The position numbers and the translations under genes are program-made. The notes below the pieces were generated by a model. That model worked only from the letters and a program-made list of their open reading frames with translations, made no database searches and was not told the DNA's origin. Source: Syntrophomonadaceae bacterium (GTDB lineage: Bacteria > Bacillota > Dethiobacteria > DTU022). From it: a DNA stretch of 56,890 bases. Where the stretch lies: contig PWGX01000008.1 of the NCBI GenBank assembly GCA_003554615.1, positions 1 to 56,890 on the forward strand, read 5' to 3'. This document shows, piece after piece, positions 1 through 8,907 of the stretch; the stretch's first letter is position 1, and every line of letters starts with the position of its first letter.

Positions 1-346
1 CAAAAGGAGGTTCGTGGGTTAGTGAAACGGCAATCGCGGTAATCTTTTTTTCCCGGGCCAGGCGGGAAGCCTCCCCGCACAGTTTGACCAGAGGTTGTTT
101 TCCCCGGGAGGTAAAGATTTCCACCTCTTTTAAGGCGGCCGGGCCGATACCGCAGCCGATCGCTTTTAAAACTGCTTCCTTGGCGGCGTACCGGGCGGCA
201 AGGGAAGCAGGCGAAGCCTTTTGGTCCAGGAAGCGCTGTTTTTCCAGGCTTGTAAAAATCCTGTCCATAAAACGCTCAGGGTATTTTTCAAGGATTCTTT
301 TAATTCTTTCTACTGCTACCAAATCCACACCAACACCGAGGAACAT
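1..346 (-). CDS. acpS: holo-[acyl-carrier-protein] synthase, C-terminus cut by window edge
   Basis: Transfers the 4'-phosphopantetheine arm of CoA to a serine of acyl carrier protein, which activates fatty acid synthesis in the cytoplasm. The minus-strand reading starts MFLGVGVDLVAVERI, whose aspartate in VGVDLV is the family's metal-binding residue. It continues to RYAAKEAVLKAIG, which carries the second conserved acidic residue. A strong site TTGGAGGTGAG precedes the ATG at 346. About 115 codons are present with no stop before base 1, so the gene is near complete but truncated by the window and absent from the ORF track. It is divergent from the cold-shock gene. Family call is firm. Confidence 0.9.
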   Translation of the reverse strand, partial: MFLGVGVDLVAVERIKRILEKYPERFMDRIFTSLEKQRFLDQKASPASLAARYAAKEAVLKAIGCGIGPAALKEVEIFTSRGKQPLVKLCGEASRLAREKKITAIAVSLTHEPPF

Positions 347-365
347 TAACTCACCTCCAAGGCAG

Positions 366-371
366 ATTATA
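366..371 (-). promoter_or_regulatory. putative -10 box for acpS
   Basis: On the minus strand the bases read TATAAT about 20 nt upstream of the acpS ATG. No good -35 hexamer is seen at 17 nt (the bases read CAGTTG), so only the -10 element is supported. Confidence 0.35.
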
Positions 372-494
372 GCATATTCATAGTTAAACAACTGAAAAAC
401 TCTGAAGGTATATTGATTTTTAATCATGGTTGTGGTAATCTTTAGAAGATATAACACCTCGTTTATCGGGGCTATTTTAGGAGGTAATGTTTTA

Positions 495-692
495 ATGCAA
501 GGTAAGGTTAAATGGTTTAACCCTGAAAAGGGGTACGGCTTCATTGAAGTCGATGAAGGAAAAGATGTTTTTGTGCATTACTCGGAGGTCCAGGAAGAAG
601 GCTTTAAAACTTTGGAAGAAGGACAGGAAGTCGAGTTTGAAATCGTAGAAGGCAACCGCGGCCCGCAGGCTGCAAATGTAGTGAAGATGTAA
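495..692 (+). CDS. csp: cold-shock domain protein (CspA family)
   Basis: A 65-residue single-domain protein that binds single-stranded RNA and DNA and acts as an RNA chaperone. It begins [20 protein letters not shown] and holds both nucleic-acid-binding motifs: RNP1 (KGYGFIEV, around residues 13-20) and RNP2 (DVFVHYS, around 26-32). Length is typical of the family. The ORF track begins at 426, but TAGGAGG lies about 9 nt before the ATG at 495 and the extra N-terminal residues match nothing in the family, so 495 is chosen. It is a single-gene unit ending in an intrinsic terminator. Confidence 0.95.
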   Translation: MQGKVKWFNPEKGYGFIEVDEGKDVFVHYSEVQEEGFKTLEEGQEVEFEIVEGNRGPQAANVVKM

Positions 693-748
693 CCCCTTTA
701 TTAATCTTTTAACTAATCAAAAAGAACCTGATAAAAAAAATTAAACTG

Positions 749-778
749 GCCGGCATTAAATGCCGGCTTTATTTTGTT
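749..778 (+). terminator. intrinsic terminator of csp
   Basis: A perfect 7-bp stem GCCGGCA/TGCCGGC with a 5-nt loop is followed by the T-rich tract TTTATTTTGTT, 57 nt after the csp stop. It separates csp from the iron-sulfur regulator promoter. Confidence 0.85.
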
Positions 779-796
779 AAAAAATTGATTTAACCG

Positions 797-825
797 TTGA
801 CAGTATTTAATTGAGGTGTTATTCT
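797..825 (+). promoter_or_regulatory. sigma-A promoter of the isc operon
   Basis: TTGACA (797-802), a 17-nt spacer and TATTCT (820-825) form a near-consensus housekeeping promoter, just upstream of the IscR-like operator and the regulator gene. Confidence 0.75.
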
Positions 826-837
826 TTTTTTTGTCGG

Positions 838-862
838 ATACCCGACTTGTTTGGTCGGAATT
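838..862 (+). promoter_or_regulatory. IscR type-1-like operator
   Basis: The bases ATACCCGACT-TGTTT-GGTCGGAATT match the published E. coli IscR type 1 pattern (ATASYYGACT-RWWWY-AGTCRRSTAT) at most positions and form an inverted repeat. The site starts 13 nt after the -10 box, so it would cover the transcription start and allow the regulator to repress its own operon. The match is seen directly; binding is inferred. Confidence 0.65.
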
Positions 863-885
863 CTAAAAAAGTGGTGTATACAGGG

Positions 886-1314
886 ATGAGGTTATCGGCA
901 AAAGTGGAATATGGCGTAAGGGCCATGGCAATTCTTGCCTATTATTATCAAACCGGCCCTTTACCGTTAAGAGAAATTGCGGAACAGGAAAGCATATCCC
1001 TAAATTTCCTGGAGCAAATTGTTCCGGATCTCAGGCGTAATGGTTTGATCTCCAGTGTGCGTGGTTCTCGTGGAGGTTACATGCTTTCCCGGCCCCCGGC
1101 CGAGATCAATATTGGAGATATAGTCCGGGCTGTCGAGGGGCCGATTGCCCCGGTGGATTGCCTGGCTGAAAATGCCGATGATCCCTGCTGTAACCGCAAG
1201 GATGGATGCCTGACCAGGCAGGTTTGGGAGAAGCTGAGAGATAAAATCAACGATGTTTTGGATGATGTATCTCTTGATGAGCTAATTGATGTTAAGCCGA
1301 CCAACATAACGTAA
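886..1314 (+). CDS. iscR: Rrf2/IscR-family iron-sulfur-sensing transcription regulator
   Basis: A 142-residue winged-helix regulator that likely senses iron-sulfur cluster status and controls the downstream iscS-iscU genes. The N-terminus MRLSAKVEYGVRAM is the classic Rrf2 start, followed by the helix-turn-helix (PLREIAEQESISLNFLEQ). Four cysteines lie in the loop VDCLAENADDPCCNRKDGC. Three such cysteines ligate the cluster in IscR, so cluster binding is likely. The ORF track extends upstream to 811, but that stretch contains the promoter and operator; the ATG at 886 gives the family start. An IscR-like operator lies in the 5' leader, suggesting autoregulation. It could be a CymR-like sulfur regulator, but the cysteines favour IscR. 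Confidence 0.85.
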   Translation: MRLSAKVEYGVRAMAILAYYYQTGPLPLREIAEQESISLNFLEQIVPDLRRNGLISSVRGSRGGYMLSRPPAEINIGDIVRAVEGPIAPVDCLAENADDPCCNRKDGCLTRQVWEKLRDKINDVLDDVSLDELIDVKPTNIT

Positions 1315-1329
1315 AGGGAGGAGTATAAA

Positions 1330-2493
1330 ATGCAAAGTCGGCTGGTTTATATGGATCATGGCGCGACCACTCCAGTTAGGAAAGAAGTTTTTGATTATAT
1401 GGCGCCTTATTTCCAGGAACAGTATAGCAACCCTTCCAGCCTGCATGCCCCGGGCAGAGAGGTGCGCCAGGCAGTGGAAGAAGCCCGGGAAAAAACAGCC
1501 TCTGCGCTGGGAGCAAATGAGGACGAAATTTATTTTACCGCCGGGGGTACGGAGTCCAATAATATAGCCCTGCGCGGTGTGGCAAAAAAACGGACCAAGC
1601 CGGGACATATAATTACTTCTTCTGTTGAACACCATGCAGTGCTGGATGTTTGTAAAAACCTGGAAAACGAAGGCCACCGGGTTAAGTACCTGCCGGTAAA
1701 TCAGTACGGGAGGGTCGATCCGGAATCATTAAAGGAAGCCATAGAAGATGACACCTTTATGATCTCGATCATGGCTGCCAACAATGAAATTGGCACCCTG
1801 CAGCCGGTCCGCGAGCTTGGAGCGGTGGCCAGGGAAAAGGGGATCCTTTTTCATACCGATGCCGTCCAGGTTGTTGGACAGCTGCCGTTTAATGTAGCCG
1901 ATCTAAATGCCGATTTTCTGTCTTTGTCGGCTCACAAGTTTAACGGACCGAAAGGGATTGGAGCTCTTTACATGAGAAAGGGTATAAAAATCGACCCCCT
2001 CTACCGGGGAGGGAGCCAGGAGAGGAAACTGCGGCCGGGGACGGAAAATGTTCCCGGTATTATCGGCCTTGGCAAAGCGATTGAACTGGCCGTATCTGAA
2101 ATTCCTGAAAAGAAAAAGAAGCTGGAGCATTTAAGAGACCGTCTTATAAAAGGCCTGCGTGATATTGGAGAGGTCTATTTGAACGGTCATCCCAAAGAAC
2201 GCCTGCCCGGCAATGTAAACGTAAGCTTTCAATACATAGAAGGGGAATCGGTGCTTCTCAGTCTTGACATGGAAGGTATTGCTGCTTCCAGCGGTTCGGC
2301 CTGTTCTTCTGGTTCACTGGAACCGTCTCATGTTTTATCGGCGATGGGGCTCGATCATTCCATGGCCCATGGATCTGTGCGATTTAGCCTTGGTTATGGC
2401 AACAGTGAAGAAGATATTGATTATGTGCTGGAAAAAGCCTCACCGATTGTAGAGAGGCTGCGCAGCATGTCTCCGACTTATCATGCCCGCTGA
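1330..2493 (+). CDS. iscS: cysteine desulfurase (NifS/IscS family)
   Basis: A PLP enzyme that removes sulfur from L-cysteine, giving alanine and an enzyme persulfide used for iron-sulfur clusters and tRNA thiolation. The 387 residues show the class V aminotransferase fold start VYMDHGATTPV, the PLP lysine in SLSAHKFNGPKG (K203) and the persulfide cysteine in SSGSACSSGS (C325). The long catalytic loop and the SSGSACSSG motif are of the group I (IscS/NifS) type rather than SufS. GGGAGG precedes the ATG. It lies 15 nt after iscR and 30 nt before iscU, so the three form one operon. The tRNA thiolase mnmA, which uses this sulfur, is encoded separately at 41.8 kb. Confidence 0.95.
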   Translation: MQSRLVYMDHGATTPVRKEVFDYMAPYFQEQYSNPSSLHAPGREVRQAVEEAREKTASALGANEDEIYFTAGGTESNNIALRGVAKKRTKPGHIITSSVEHHAVLDVCKNLENEGHRVKYLPVNQYGRVDPESLKEAIEDDTFMISIMAANNEIGTLQPVRELGAVAREKGILFHTDAVQVVGQLPFNVADLNADFLSLSAHKFNGPKGIGALYMRKGIKIDPLYRGGSQERKLRPGTENVPGIIGLGKAIELAVSEIPEKKKKLEHLRDRLIKGLRDIGEVYLNGHPKERLPGNVNVSFQYIEGESVLLSLDMEGIAASSGSACSSGSLEPSHVLSAMGLDHSMAHGSVRFSLGYGNSEEDIDYVLEKASPIVERLRSMSPTYHAR

Positions 2494-2523
2494 AGGTTTA
2501 AAAGACGAAAGGAGAAACGTTGG

Positions 2524-2898
2524 ATGTACAGCGAGAAAGTAATGGATCACTTTACCAATCCCCGCAATGTGGGTGAACTTCCTGACGCAGATGCAATTGG
2601 CGAAACTGGCAGTTTTAAATGCGGCGATACCATGAAGCTTTACCTCAAGGTCAAAGATGATCGGATCGAGGATATAAAGTTCCAGACCTTTGGCTGTGGG
2701 GCGGCGATTGCCAGCAGCAGCATGTTGACTGAGATGGTAAAAGGCAGAACCATCGATGAAGCGGCCCGGGTGACCAACCAGGATGTTGCCGATCAATTGG
2801 GCGGACTGCCGCCCCTTAAGCTGCACTGTTCAAACCTGGCGGCGGATGCCCTCCAGAATGCAATTGGCGATTATAAAAGCAGGCAGCATTCAAGATAA
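2524..2898 (+). CDS. iscU: iron-sulfur cluster scaffold protein (IscU/NifU N-terminal type)
   Basis: A 124-residue scaffold on which IscS-derived sulfur and iron are assembled into clusters before transfer to target proteins. It starts MYSEKVMDHFTNPRNVGEL, typical of the family. The three ligand cysteines are C33 (KCGDTM, with the conserved aspartate D35), C58 (TFGCGAAIASSS) and C102 (LHCSNLAADAL). The PPxKLHCS motif recognised by HscA-type chaperones is present as PPLKLHCS. No hscA/hscB follows; the next genes are the general heat-shock operon, so DnaK may serve instead (inference). The sequence resembles NifU N-domains of clostridia as much as E. coli IscU. Confidence 0.93.
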   Translation: MYSEKVMDHFTNPRNVGELPDADAIGETGSFKCGDTMKLYLKVKDDRIEDIKFQTFGCGAAIASSSMLTEMVKGRTIDEAARVTNQDVADQLGGLPPLKLHCSNLAADALQNAIGDYKSRQHSR

Positions 2899-2938
2899 GC
2901 AATTGGCATGGATTGTTTCTGTTTGTACTGTGATCAGC

Positions 2939-2966
2939 TTGACAAAACCCCCTCAAAAATGATATT
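2939..2966 (+). promoter_or_regulatory. sigma-A promoter of the hrcA operon
   Basis: TTGACA (2939-2944) with GATATT (2961-2966) at a 16-nt spacer, or TATTTT at 18 nt. It sits directly upstream of the CIRCE operator, the arrangement expected for HrcA-repressed operons. Confidence 0.7.
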
Positions 2967-2978
2967 TTTTTAGTAGCT

Positions 2979-3005
2979 TTAGCACTCTATAGTTTGGAGT
3001 GCTAA
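2979..3005 (+). promoter_or_regulatory. CIRCE operator (HrcA binding site)
   Basis: TTAGCACTC-N9-GAGTGCTAA is an exact match to the CIRCE consensus, with perfect 9-bp arms. It lies 24 nt before hrcA. HrcA bound here represses the whole hrcA-grpE-dnaK-dnaJ unit at normal temperature (established for the family). Confidence 0.97.
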
Positions 3006-3029
3006 AGAGCGAAACGGGGGGGATTAAGA

Positions 3030-4067
3030 ATGACTGCTGAATTGAACGATAGAAAAGAGCAGATTCTTCGATCCGTAGTTATTAATTATATTAAAACAGC
3101 TGAGCCTGTCGGTTCACGTACAATATCCAGATCCCATCCCGGCGGCCTCAGCTCAGCAACAATCAGGAATGAGATGGCCGACCTGGAGGAAATGGGGTAC
3201 CTGGCTCAGCCTCATACTTCCGCCGGAAGAATTCCATCCCAGCGGGGATATCGTTATTATGTCGACGACTTAATGGATTTGAACGAATTAAGTGAGGATG
3301 TTGAAGAGAAGATCAGCACCTCCCTTAGCGCAGGCAAGATGCGAGAGATCGAACAGATTATTATGAACTCGACCAGGGTATTGTCATCTGCCACCAATCA
3401 GACTTCCTTGATTATGGGCCCGCAGTTCAAGAAAAGCGCTTTTCATCAACTTAGAATACTACCCCTGGATGAAAAAAGGGGACTGGTAGTTTTAATTACC
3501 GATACTGGTTTTATAAAGAACAAGGTCATCGATTTTCAGCATCAGTTAAGCCAGACTGAACTGCAGCAGATTGTTTCCTATTTGAACCAAAAACTGTACG
3601 GGTTAACTATTGACCAGGTTACCACTTCACTAATTAACGAGCTGAAAAGAGATCTGTTCCGGCGCCTGGAAATCCTGGAACAGGCATTTATCCTCCTTGA
3701 AGAAAGCCTCAAGGAAGAAAAGCAGATCCGGGTATTCCTCGGAGGGACAACCAATATCCTGAATCAGCCTGAATTTAAAGATGTAGATAAGATCCGCAGG
3801 ATGCTTAACCTGTTTGAACAGGAACCGCTCCTGTTCAAAATCCTTGAGGACACTTCAAGCGAAGACAATATCGTGGTGCGGATAGGCTCTGAGAATGAAT
3901 TTGAAGACATTAAAGAATGTACCCTGATCACGGGCACCTACCGGATCCATGATAAAACCCTGGGGACTGTAGGAGTTCTCGGGCCGACCAGGATGGATTA
4001 CGGGAAGGTGATCAGCGTTATGCGCCGTCTTGTCGATCAGCTTAACCAGAGTCTCAGCAGTTCCTGA
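3030..4067 (+). CDS. hrcA: heat-inducible transcription repressor HrcA
   Basis: A 345-residue repressor that binds CIRCE as a dimer and is released when unfolded protein titrates its GroEL partner. The N-terminal winged helix (ILRSVVINYIKTAEPVGSRTI and SSATIRNEMADLEEMGYL) is canonical. It is followed by the linker HTSAGRIPSQRGYRYYVD, which is diagnostic of HrcA, and by the GAF-like dimerisation region. Length is normal. The gene has a GGGGGGATT ribosome site and starts 24 nt downstream of the CIRCE element it recognises, so it is autoregulated. It heads the operon with grpE, dnaK and dnaJ. Confidence 0.97.
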   Translation: MTAELNDRKEQILRSVVINYIKTAEPVGSRTISRSHPGGLSSATIRNEMADLEEMGYLAQPHTSAGRIPSQRGYRYYVDDLMDLNELSEDVEEKISTSLSAGKMREIEQIIMNSTRVLSSATNQTSLIMGPQFKKSAFHQLRILPLDEKRGLVVLITDTGFIKNKVIDFQHQLSQTELQQIVSYLNQKLYGLTIDQVTTSLINELKRDLFRRLEILEQAFILLEESLKEEKQIRVFLGGTTNILNQPEFKDVDKIRRMLNLFEQEPLLFKILEDTSSEDNIVVRIGSENEFEDIKECTLITGTYRIHDKTLGTVGVLGPTRMDYGKVISVMRRLVDQLNQSLSSS

Positions 4068-4169
4068 CCGGGTTAAACTACAGGCGGGGGGTACGGCAGT
4101 ACACTGAATTTATTTAGGACTGTGGACTCTTTATTACCATCAATCTTATACGAGCAGGTGAAATTTTTT

Positions 4170-4829
4170 ATGTCCGGGAAAAAACGGAAAGAACAACAAG
4201 CAGAACAATCTGCAGAACAGGAAGAACGACAGCAGGGACAAATGGAACAGGAAACAGTGCTCGAAAGAGAACCTGGCAAGTCCGGAGTGGAACAAGAGCT
4301 GCCGGATCAAAATGATAATGATCTAGCAGCTGAAAAGGACGGGTTAACTGAAGAAGAACCAGGGCAGGAAGAAGAAACGGCAGAAGCGGAATGGATGCAG
4401 GAAAAAGAAGAACTCCTGGACCGGCTGAAGCGAAAGCAGGCCGAAATGGACAATTTACGGCGGATTAGCAAGATGGAACAGGCTGAAGCAAAGGATTACG
4501 CCCTTCACGATTTTTTGAGCAGGCTCCTGCCGGTAGTGGATAACCTGGAACGGGCCCTGGAATCTGCCCGTTCTGATCAAAAAGTCCCCGATACCCATGT
4601 TGACGGACTGGAAATGATCTATAAGCAAATCTTTCAGATCCTGGAGCAGGAAGGGGTTAGTGTCATAGAGGCGGAAGGAAATCCTTTTGATCCGCACTGC
4701 CATCATGCCGTGATGGCAGTGGAAAGTGATGAAACAGAACCAGGAAACGTCGTAGAAGAGCTTCAGCGGGGTTACCGTCACCGGGAAAGGGTCCTTCGGC
4801 CGGCCATGGTTAAAGTTTGCCGTGAATAA
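4170..4829 (+). CDS. grpE: nucleotide exchange factor GrpE
   Basis: The 219-residue co-chaperone that speeds ADP release from DnaK. It has a long acidic, glutamine-rich N-terminal tail, then the coiled-coil dimerisation helix (ELLDRLKRKQAEMDNLRRI) and the C-terminal beta domain with the family pattern NPFDPHCHHAVM and the end VLRPAMVKV. The ORF track uses a GTG at 4122; the ATG at 4170, with AGGTG about 9 nt upstream, gives MSGKKRKEQQAEQ and is preferred, though 4122 cannot be excluded. The region from hrcA to grpE has no terminator, so they are probably co-transcribed. Confidence 0.92.
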   Translation: MSGKKRKEQQAEQSAEQEERQQGQMEQETVLEREPGKSGVEQELPDQNDNDLAAEKDGLTEEEPGQEEETAEAEWMQEKEELLDRLKRKQAEMDNLRRISKMEQAEAKDYALHDFLSRLLPVVDNLERALESARSDQKVPDTHVDGLEMIYKQIFQILEQEGVSVIEAEGNPFDPHCHHAVMAVESDETEPGNVVEELQRGYRHRERVLRPAMVKVCRE

Positions 4830-4865
4830 ATTGCAGTCATATACTTTACAAGGAGGACAGGAAAA

Positions 4866-6743
4866 ATGGGAAAAGTTGTAGGAATTGACCTTGGAACCAC
4901 CAACTCAGCAGTTGCCGCTCTAATTGGTAGCGAACCTGAAATTATTGCAAATGCCGAGGGCAGCAGGGTGACGCCCTCTGTAGTGGCTTTTACAAAAGAC
5001 GGCCAGCGTTTATTGGGCCAGGTAGCAAAGCGCCAGGCTGTGACCAACCCTGAACGGACCATCGTCTCGATCAAGCGTGAAATGGGAACCAATCACAAGG
5101 TAAAAATTGATGATAAAGAATATACACCTCAGGAAATTTCAGCAATGGTTTTGCAAAAATTGAAAGCCGATGCCGAAAGCTATCTTGGCGAAGAAGTTAC
5201 CCAGGCGGTTATCACGGTCCCCGCTTATTTTACCGACAGCCAGCGTCAGGCCACGAAGGACGCGGGGACGATTGCCGGGATGGAAGTGCTTAGGATTATA
5301 AACGAACCGACAGCGGCAGCCCTTGCCTATGGGCTGGATAAAAAAGGTGAAGACCAGAAGATAATGGTTTTTGACCTGGGCGGAGGAACTTTTGACGTGT
5401 CCGTTTTGGAACTCGGAGACGATGTGGTTGAAGTTAAAGCCAGCAGCGGCAATAACCGCCTGGGCGGTGACGATTTTGATCAGCGCGTTGTCGATTATAT
5501 TGCCGACGAATTTAAAAAAGACCACGGTATTGACCTGCGCCAGGACAGGATGGCCCTCCAGCGTTTAATGGAAGCGGCGGAAAAAGCGAAAGTGGAACTA
5601 TCTTCAGTAACTTCCACCGATATCAACCTGCCTTTTGTTACCGCCACCCAGGAGGGGCCAAAACACCTTCATATGACCCTGACCAGGGCCAAGTTTGATG
5701 AATTAACCGGCGATCTTGTCGAAAAGACCATGGGCCCGACCAGGCAGGCATTAGCCGATGCTGAATTGAGCACCGATGAGATTGATAAAATTATCCTGGT
5801 GGGAGGGTCGACCAGGATTCCTGCTGTCCAGGATGCCATCCGCAACCTGCTAGGCAAGGAACCGCATAAAGGCGTAAACCCCGATGAGGTTGTGGCCATG
5901 GGGGCGGCTTACCAGGCGGCTGTCCTGGGCGGCGAAGCAAAAGATGTTCTGCTTCTTGATGTAACTCCCCTGTCACTGGGCATCGAAACTCTTGGCGGTG
6001 TTTTTACAAAGATTATTGAGCGTAATACAACCATTCCCACCGAGAAAAAACAAATTTTCTCCACCGCCGCCGACAACCAGACCAGTGTTGATATTCACAT
6101 CTTGCAGGGAGAAAGAGCCATGGCAGCCGATAATAAGACCCTGGGGCGGTTTATGCTCGATGGAATTCCCCCGGCGCCCCGCGGTGTTCCTCAGATTGAG
6201 GTAAGTTTTAATATTGATGCCAATGGCATTGTCAATGTTTCCGCCAAGGACCTGGCCACGAACCGCGAACAAAAAATATCTATTACGGCTTCCAGCGGGC
6301 TGGAAAAAGATCAAATTGACGAAATGGTTAACGAGGCCGAGAAATTTGCCGAGGAAGACCGCAAGCGCAAGGAATTGGCCGAAGCTCGCAACCAGGCCGA
6401 CAGCCTGGCCTACAGCGCAGAAAAAGCTCTGAAGGATCTGGGTGATAAAGTAGAACCAGACAAAGCAGAAGAAGTCAAAAAGGCTGCCGAAGAACTGCGT
6501 GAAGCGGCCCGTGGAGAGGACCTGGAAAAGATCAAGGAAGCCACCGAAAAGGTGAATGGTTTTATGCATGAATTGTCTTCGAAGCTATATGAACAACAGC
6601 AGGCTGAAGCCCAGGAGGCGGGCGCCGAAAGCGGCAGCTCTCAGCCCGGTGGGGAAACAGCTGAAGATGAAAATGTAGTAGACGCCGAGTATGATATTCA
6701 TGAGGCGGATGCCGAAGAGAGCGAGGATAAGCAGGAGCAGTAG
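4866..6743 (+). CDS. dnaK: Hsp70 chaperone DnaK
   Basis: The ATP-dependent chaperone that folds nascent and stress-damaged proteins with DnaJ and GrpE. The 625 residues contain the Hsp70 signatures [10 protein letters not shown]-type (here [14 protein letters not shown]), [15 protein letters not shown] and [13 protein letters not shown]. The linker [16 protein letters not shown] leads to the substrate-binding beta domain, and an acidic C-terminal tail ends DKQEQ. Length is slightly longer than many Firmicute DnaKs because of the tail. CAAGGAGG precedes the ATG. A large inverted repeat follows in the 240-nt gap to dnaJ. Confidence 0.98.
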   Translation: MGKVVGIDLGTTNSAVAALIGSEPEIIANAEGSRVTPSVVAFTKDGQRLLGQVAKRQAVTNPERTIVSIKREMGTNHKVKIDDKEYTPQEISAMVLQKLKADAESYLGEEVTQAVITVPAYFTDSQRQATKDAGTIAGMEVLRIINEPTAAALAYGLDKKGEDQKIMVFDLGGGTFDVSVLELGDDVVEVKASSGNNRLGGDDFDQRVVDYIADEFKKDHGIDLRQDRMALQRLMEAAEKAKVELSSVTSTDINLPFVTATQEGPKHLHMTLTRAKFDELTGDLVEKTMGPTRQALADAELSTDEIDKIILVGGSTRIPAVQDAIRNLLGKEPHKGVNPDEVVAMGAAYQAAVLGGEAKDVLLLDVTPLSLGIETLGGVFTKIIERNTTIPTEKKQIFSTAADNQTSVDIHILQGERAMAADNKTLGRFMLDGIPPAPRGVPQIEVSFNIDANGIVNVSAKDLATNREQKISITASSGLEKDQIDEMVNEAEKFAEEDRKRKELAEARNQADSLAYSAEKALKDLGDKVEPDKAEEVKKAAEELREAARGEDLEKIKEATEKVNGFMHELSSKLYEQQQAEAQEAGAESGSSQPGGETAEDENVVDAEYDIHEADAEESEDKQEQ

Positions 6744-6769
6744 AATTAACTCCATGCTAATAGCATTTC

Positions 6770-6874
6770 TAATGCCGGGTTTTTGCCTGAATAACCGATC
6801 CGGTTGTCATAATCACCAACTGACCTTATAATTGATCAGGGCAAGATTTTGAGTTAGGCAGAAACCCGGCGTTA
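6770..6874 (+). repeat. long imperfect inverted repeat between dnaK and dnaJ
   Basis: The left arm 6770-6790 (TAATGCCGGGTTTTTGCCTGA) pairs with the right arm 6854-6874 (TTAGGCAGAAACCCGGCGTTA) over 21 bp with three non-Watson-Crick positions, two of which become G-U pairs in RNA. The 63-nt interior holds a second small hairpin AACCG-ATC-CGGTT (6792-6804). In the dnaK-dnaJ mRNA this would form a multi-stem structure, perhaps an attenuator or processing and stability element that lowers dnaJ relative to dnaK. Function is inference. Confidence 0.6.
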
Positions 6875-6982
6875 GTGTTATACTATATGTGTGAGTCCAG
6901 CCTTTTTTAAAAGTTGGATGGAGCTAGACGGTTTTAGAAAACCATAAAATAATTACCAGGGCGAAAAGGATGATATTTGAGT

Positions 6983-8128
6983 ATGGAAAGACGGGATTAT
7001 TATGAAATTTTAGGACTGAACCGCAATGCCAGTGAAGCCGAAGTGAAAAAAGCGTACAGGAGGCTGGCCAAGCAGTATCATCCCGATTTAAACAAGGATG
7101 ATCCTGACGCCGAAAATAAATTTAAAGAGATGAAAGAAGCTTATGATGTCCTGAGCGATCCCCGGAAGAGAGAGCACTATGATCGCTTCGGCCATCAAGC
7201 CGGCGGCCCGGGTGGATTTGAAGGTTTTGGCGGCACCGGTTTTGGCCAGGCTGGTTTCGGCGGCATCGATGAAATATTTGAACAGTTTTTCGGTGGAATG
7301 GGCGGTATGGGTGCACGCCGCAGGCAGCGCGGACCCGAACAGGGGGACCACCTGCGCTATGATCTGGAGATTACCCTGGAAGAAGCTTTTCATGGCGGTG
7401 AAAAAGTAATTACCATACCGCGAACCGAAACCTGCCCTGATTGCGAAGGCAAGAAAACTAAATCCGCCGGCGGTTCCGAGACCTGTCCTTCATGCGGCGG
7501 CAGCGGACAGCAGCAGTATACCCGGAGCACACCTTTCGGCCGTTTTGTCAGCATGCAGGTCTGTGGTAACTGCAGGGGTGAAGGTGTAATTATAAGCGAC
7601 CCCTGTCCCACCTGCAGTGCCCAGGGCCGGATTGTGCAGGAAAGAAAAATTGAAATTAAAATACCACCCGGGGTGGAAGACGGTTCAAGGCTCAGGGTCA
7701 GCGGTGGTGGCGAAGCCGGTGTCCGCGGCGGACCTTCCGGAGATTTATATGTGGTGTTCCGGATCCGTCCCCACAAGGTGTTTCAGAGAAAAGGCAGTGA
7801 TTTGTGGATAGAAGAAACAATAAGCATTAGCCAGGCTGCCCTCGGCGTGGAAAAGGAAGTGCCGACTCTCGAGGGGACGGCTACCCTCAGGATCCCTGAA
7901 GGGACCCAGCACGGTACGACCTTCCGCTTAAAAGGGCAGGGTATGCCTCACCTGCGTGGTTCTGGACGGGGCGACTTGCGCGCAACAGTCAAGGTAAGTG
8001 TTCCCAAACGCCTCACACCTCGTCAGAAGGAGCTATTGGAAGAATTTGCTTATCTTAACGGTGAAGAAGTGGGGGTTGAAAACAAAGGTTTTTTTGACCG
8101 GATGAAAGATGCTTTTGGCGGCGGATAG
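6983..8128 (+). CDS. dnaJ: co-chaperone DnaJ
   Basis: The 381-residue type I J-protein that delivers substrates to DnaK and triggers its ATPase. The J domain ([15 protein letters not shown] and the catalytic YHPDLN) is followed by the glycine/phenylalanine-rich linker ([18 protein letters not shown]). The zinc region has four CxxC pairs: [24 protein letters not shown] and CPTCSAQG. The first and last depart from the usual CxxCxGxG, but all eight cysteines remain. The ORF track uses TTG at 6977; the ATG at 6983 lies better spaced from AAGGATGAT and is chosen. prmA, often next in Firmicutes, is missing here; rsmE follows directly. Confidence 0.95.
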   Translation: MERRDYYEILGLNRNASEAEVKKAYRRLAKQYHPDLNKDDPDAENKFKEMKEAYDVLSDPRKREHYDRFGHQAGGPGGFEGFGGTGFGQAGFGGIDEIFEQFFGGMGGMGARRRQRGPEQGDHLRYDLEITLEEAFHGGEKVITIPRTETCPDCEGKKTKSAGGSETCPSCGGSGQQQYTRSTPFGRFVSMQVCGNCRGEGVIISDPCPTCSAQGRIVQERKIEIKIPPGVEDGSRLRVSGGGEAGVRGGPSGDLYVVFRIRPHKVFQRKGSDLWIEETISISQAALGVEKEVPTLEGTATLRIPEGTQHGTTFRLKGQGMPHLRGSGRGDLRATVKVSVPKRLTPRQKELLEEFAYLNGEEVGVENKGFFDRMKDAFGGG

Positions 8129-8151
8129 TAACCGGCAGCCCGGAGGTATAA

Positions 8152-8907
8152 ATGCACTACTTCTTTTTAGAAGGATACACCTTGACCGGTGGGCTGGAAG
8201 TAGACCTGCACGAACAAGATCTGAACCATGCTTACCGTGTCCTTCGCTTGAAACCCGGAGATAGGGTAGCCGTGGCCGATGCCCTGGGCAAGGCCTTAAG
8301 CGCAGTGATAACCGTATCCGAACCGCAGCGGGTCAGAGTCAGGCTTGGTGACGAACTTCCTTCAACTGAATCCCCGTTAAATATAACTTTGTTTCAATCA
8401 TTGTCCAGGGGCGAAAAAATGGACCTGGTCATCAGGCAGGCCGTGGAGTTGGGAGTTAAAAAGATCGTTCCTGTGGCTGTGTCGAGAAGTATACCCAACC
8501 TGGGCGGCTCTAAAGCGGAGAAAAAAATCAGGCGCTGGCAGAATATAGCCCGTTCAGCCGCAGCGCAGTGCCGCCGGGCTTTCCTGCCCCCGGTTGAACA
8601 GGCCCTTGACTTAAAAGATACCCTGGTCGAATTCAACAGATACCGGACCCTGGTTCCCTGGGAAGATGAATCAAGAATTTCATTATCCGGCGCTTTAAAA
8701 CAGCCTTGTCCGGAAGATAAGGCTGTTTTATTGTTTATTGGGCCCGAGGGAGGTTTTGAGAAAAGCGAAATAGAAGCGATCAGGGATTCCGGGGCCCAAA
8801 TAATCCACCTGGGGCCCAGGATTATGCGGACAGAAACAGCCGCCACCGCCGTTGTTGCTGTGATCCAGGCGGCATGGGGCGATCTGGGGAAAGAAAGGGA
8901 AATATAG
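8152..8907 (+). CDS. rsmE: 16S rRNA (uracil-1498-N3)-methyltransferase RsmE
   Basis: Uses S-adenosylmethionine to methylate N3 of U1498 in the decoding centre of 16S rRNA. The 251-residue protein has an N-terminal PUA-like domain (DLNHAYRVLRLKPGDRV) and a C-terminal SPOUT knot domain. The knot motifs are FIGPEGGFEKSEI and LGPRIMRTETAATAVV, both diagnostic for RsmE. CGGAGG precedes the ATG. Its TAG stop overlaps the GTG of mtaB by one base, so the two are translationally coupled. It trails the chaperone operon, a common Firmicute arrangement. Confidence 0.95.
   Translation: MHYFFLEGYTLTGGLEVDLHEQDLNHAYRVLRLKPGDRVAVADALGKALSAVITVSEPQRVRVRLGDELPSTESPLNITLFQSLSRGEKMDLVIRQAVELGVKKIVPVAVSRSIPNLGGSKAEKKIRRWQNIARSAAAQCRRAFLPPVEQALDLKDTLVEFNRYRTLVPWEDESRISLSGALKQPCPEDKAVLLFIGPEGGFEKSEIEAIRDSGAQIIHLGPRIMRTETAATAVVAVIQAAWGDLGKEREI

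Noticed and set aside
84-383. 99-residue plus-strand ORF at the left edge
   Set aside because: Antisense to acpS, whose motifs are clear on the minus strand.
5973-6569. 198-residue minus-strand ORF inside dnaK
   Set aside because: Antisense shadow of dnaK; no domain pattern.
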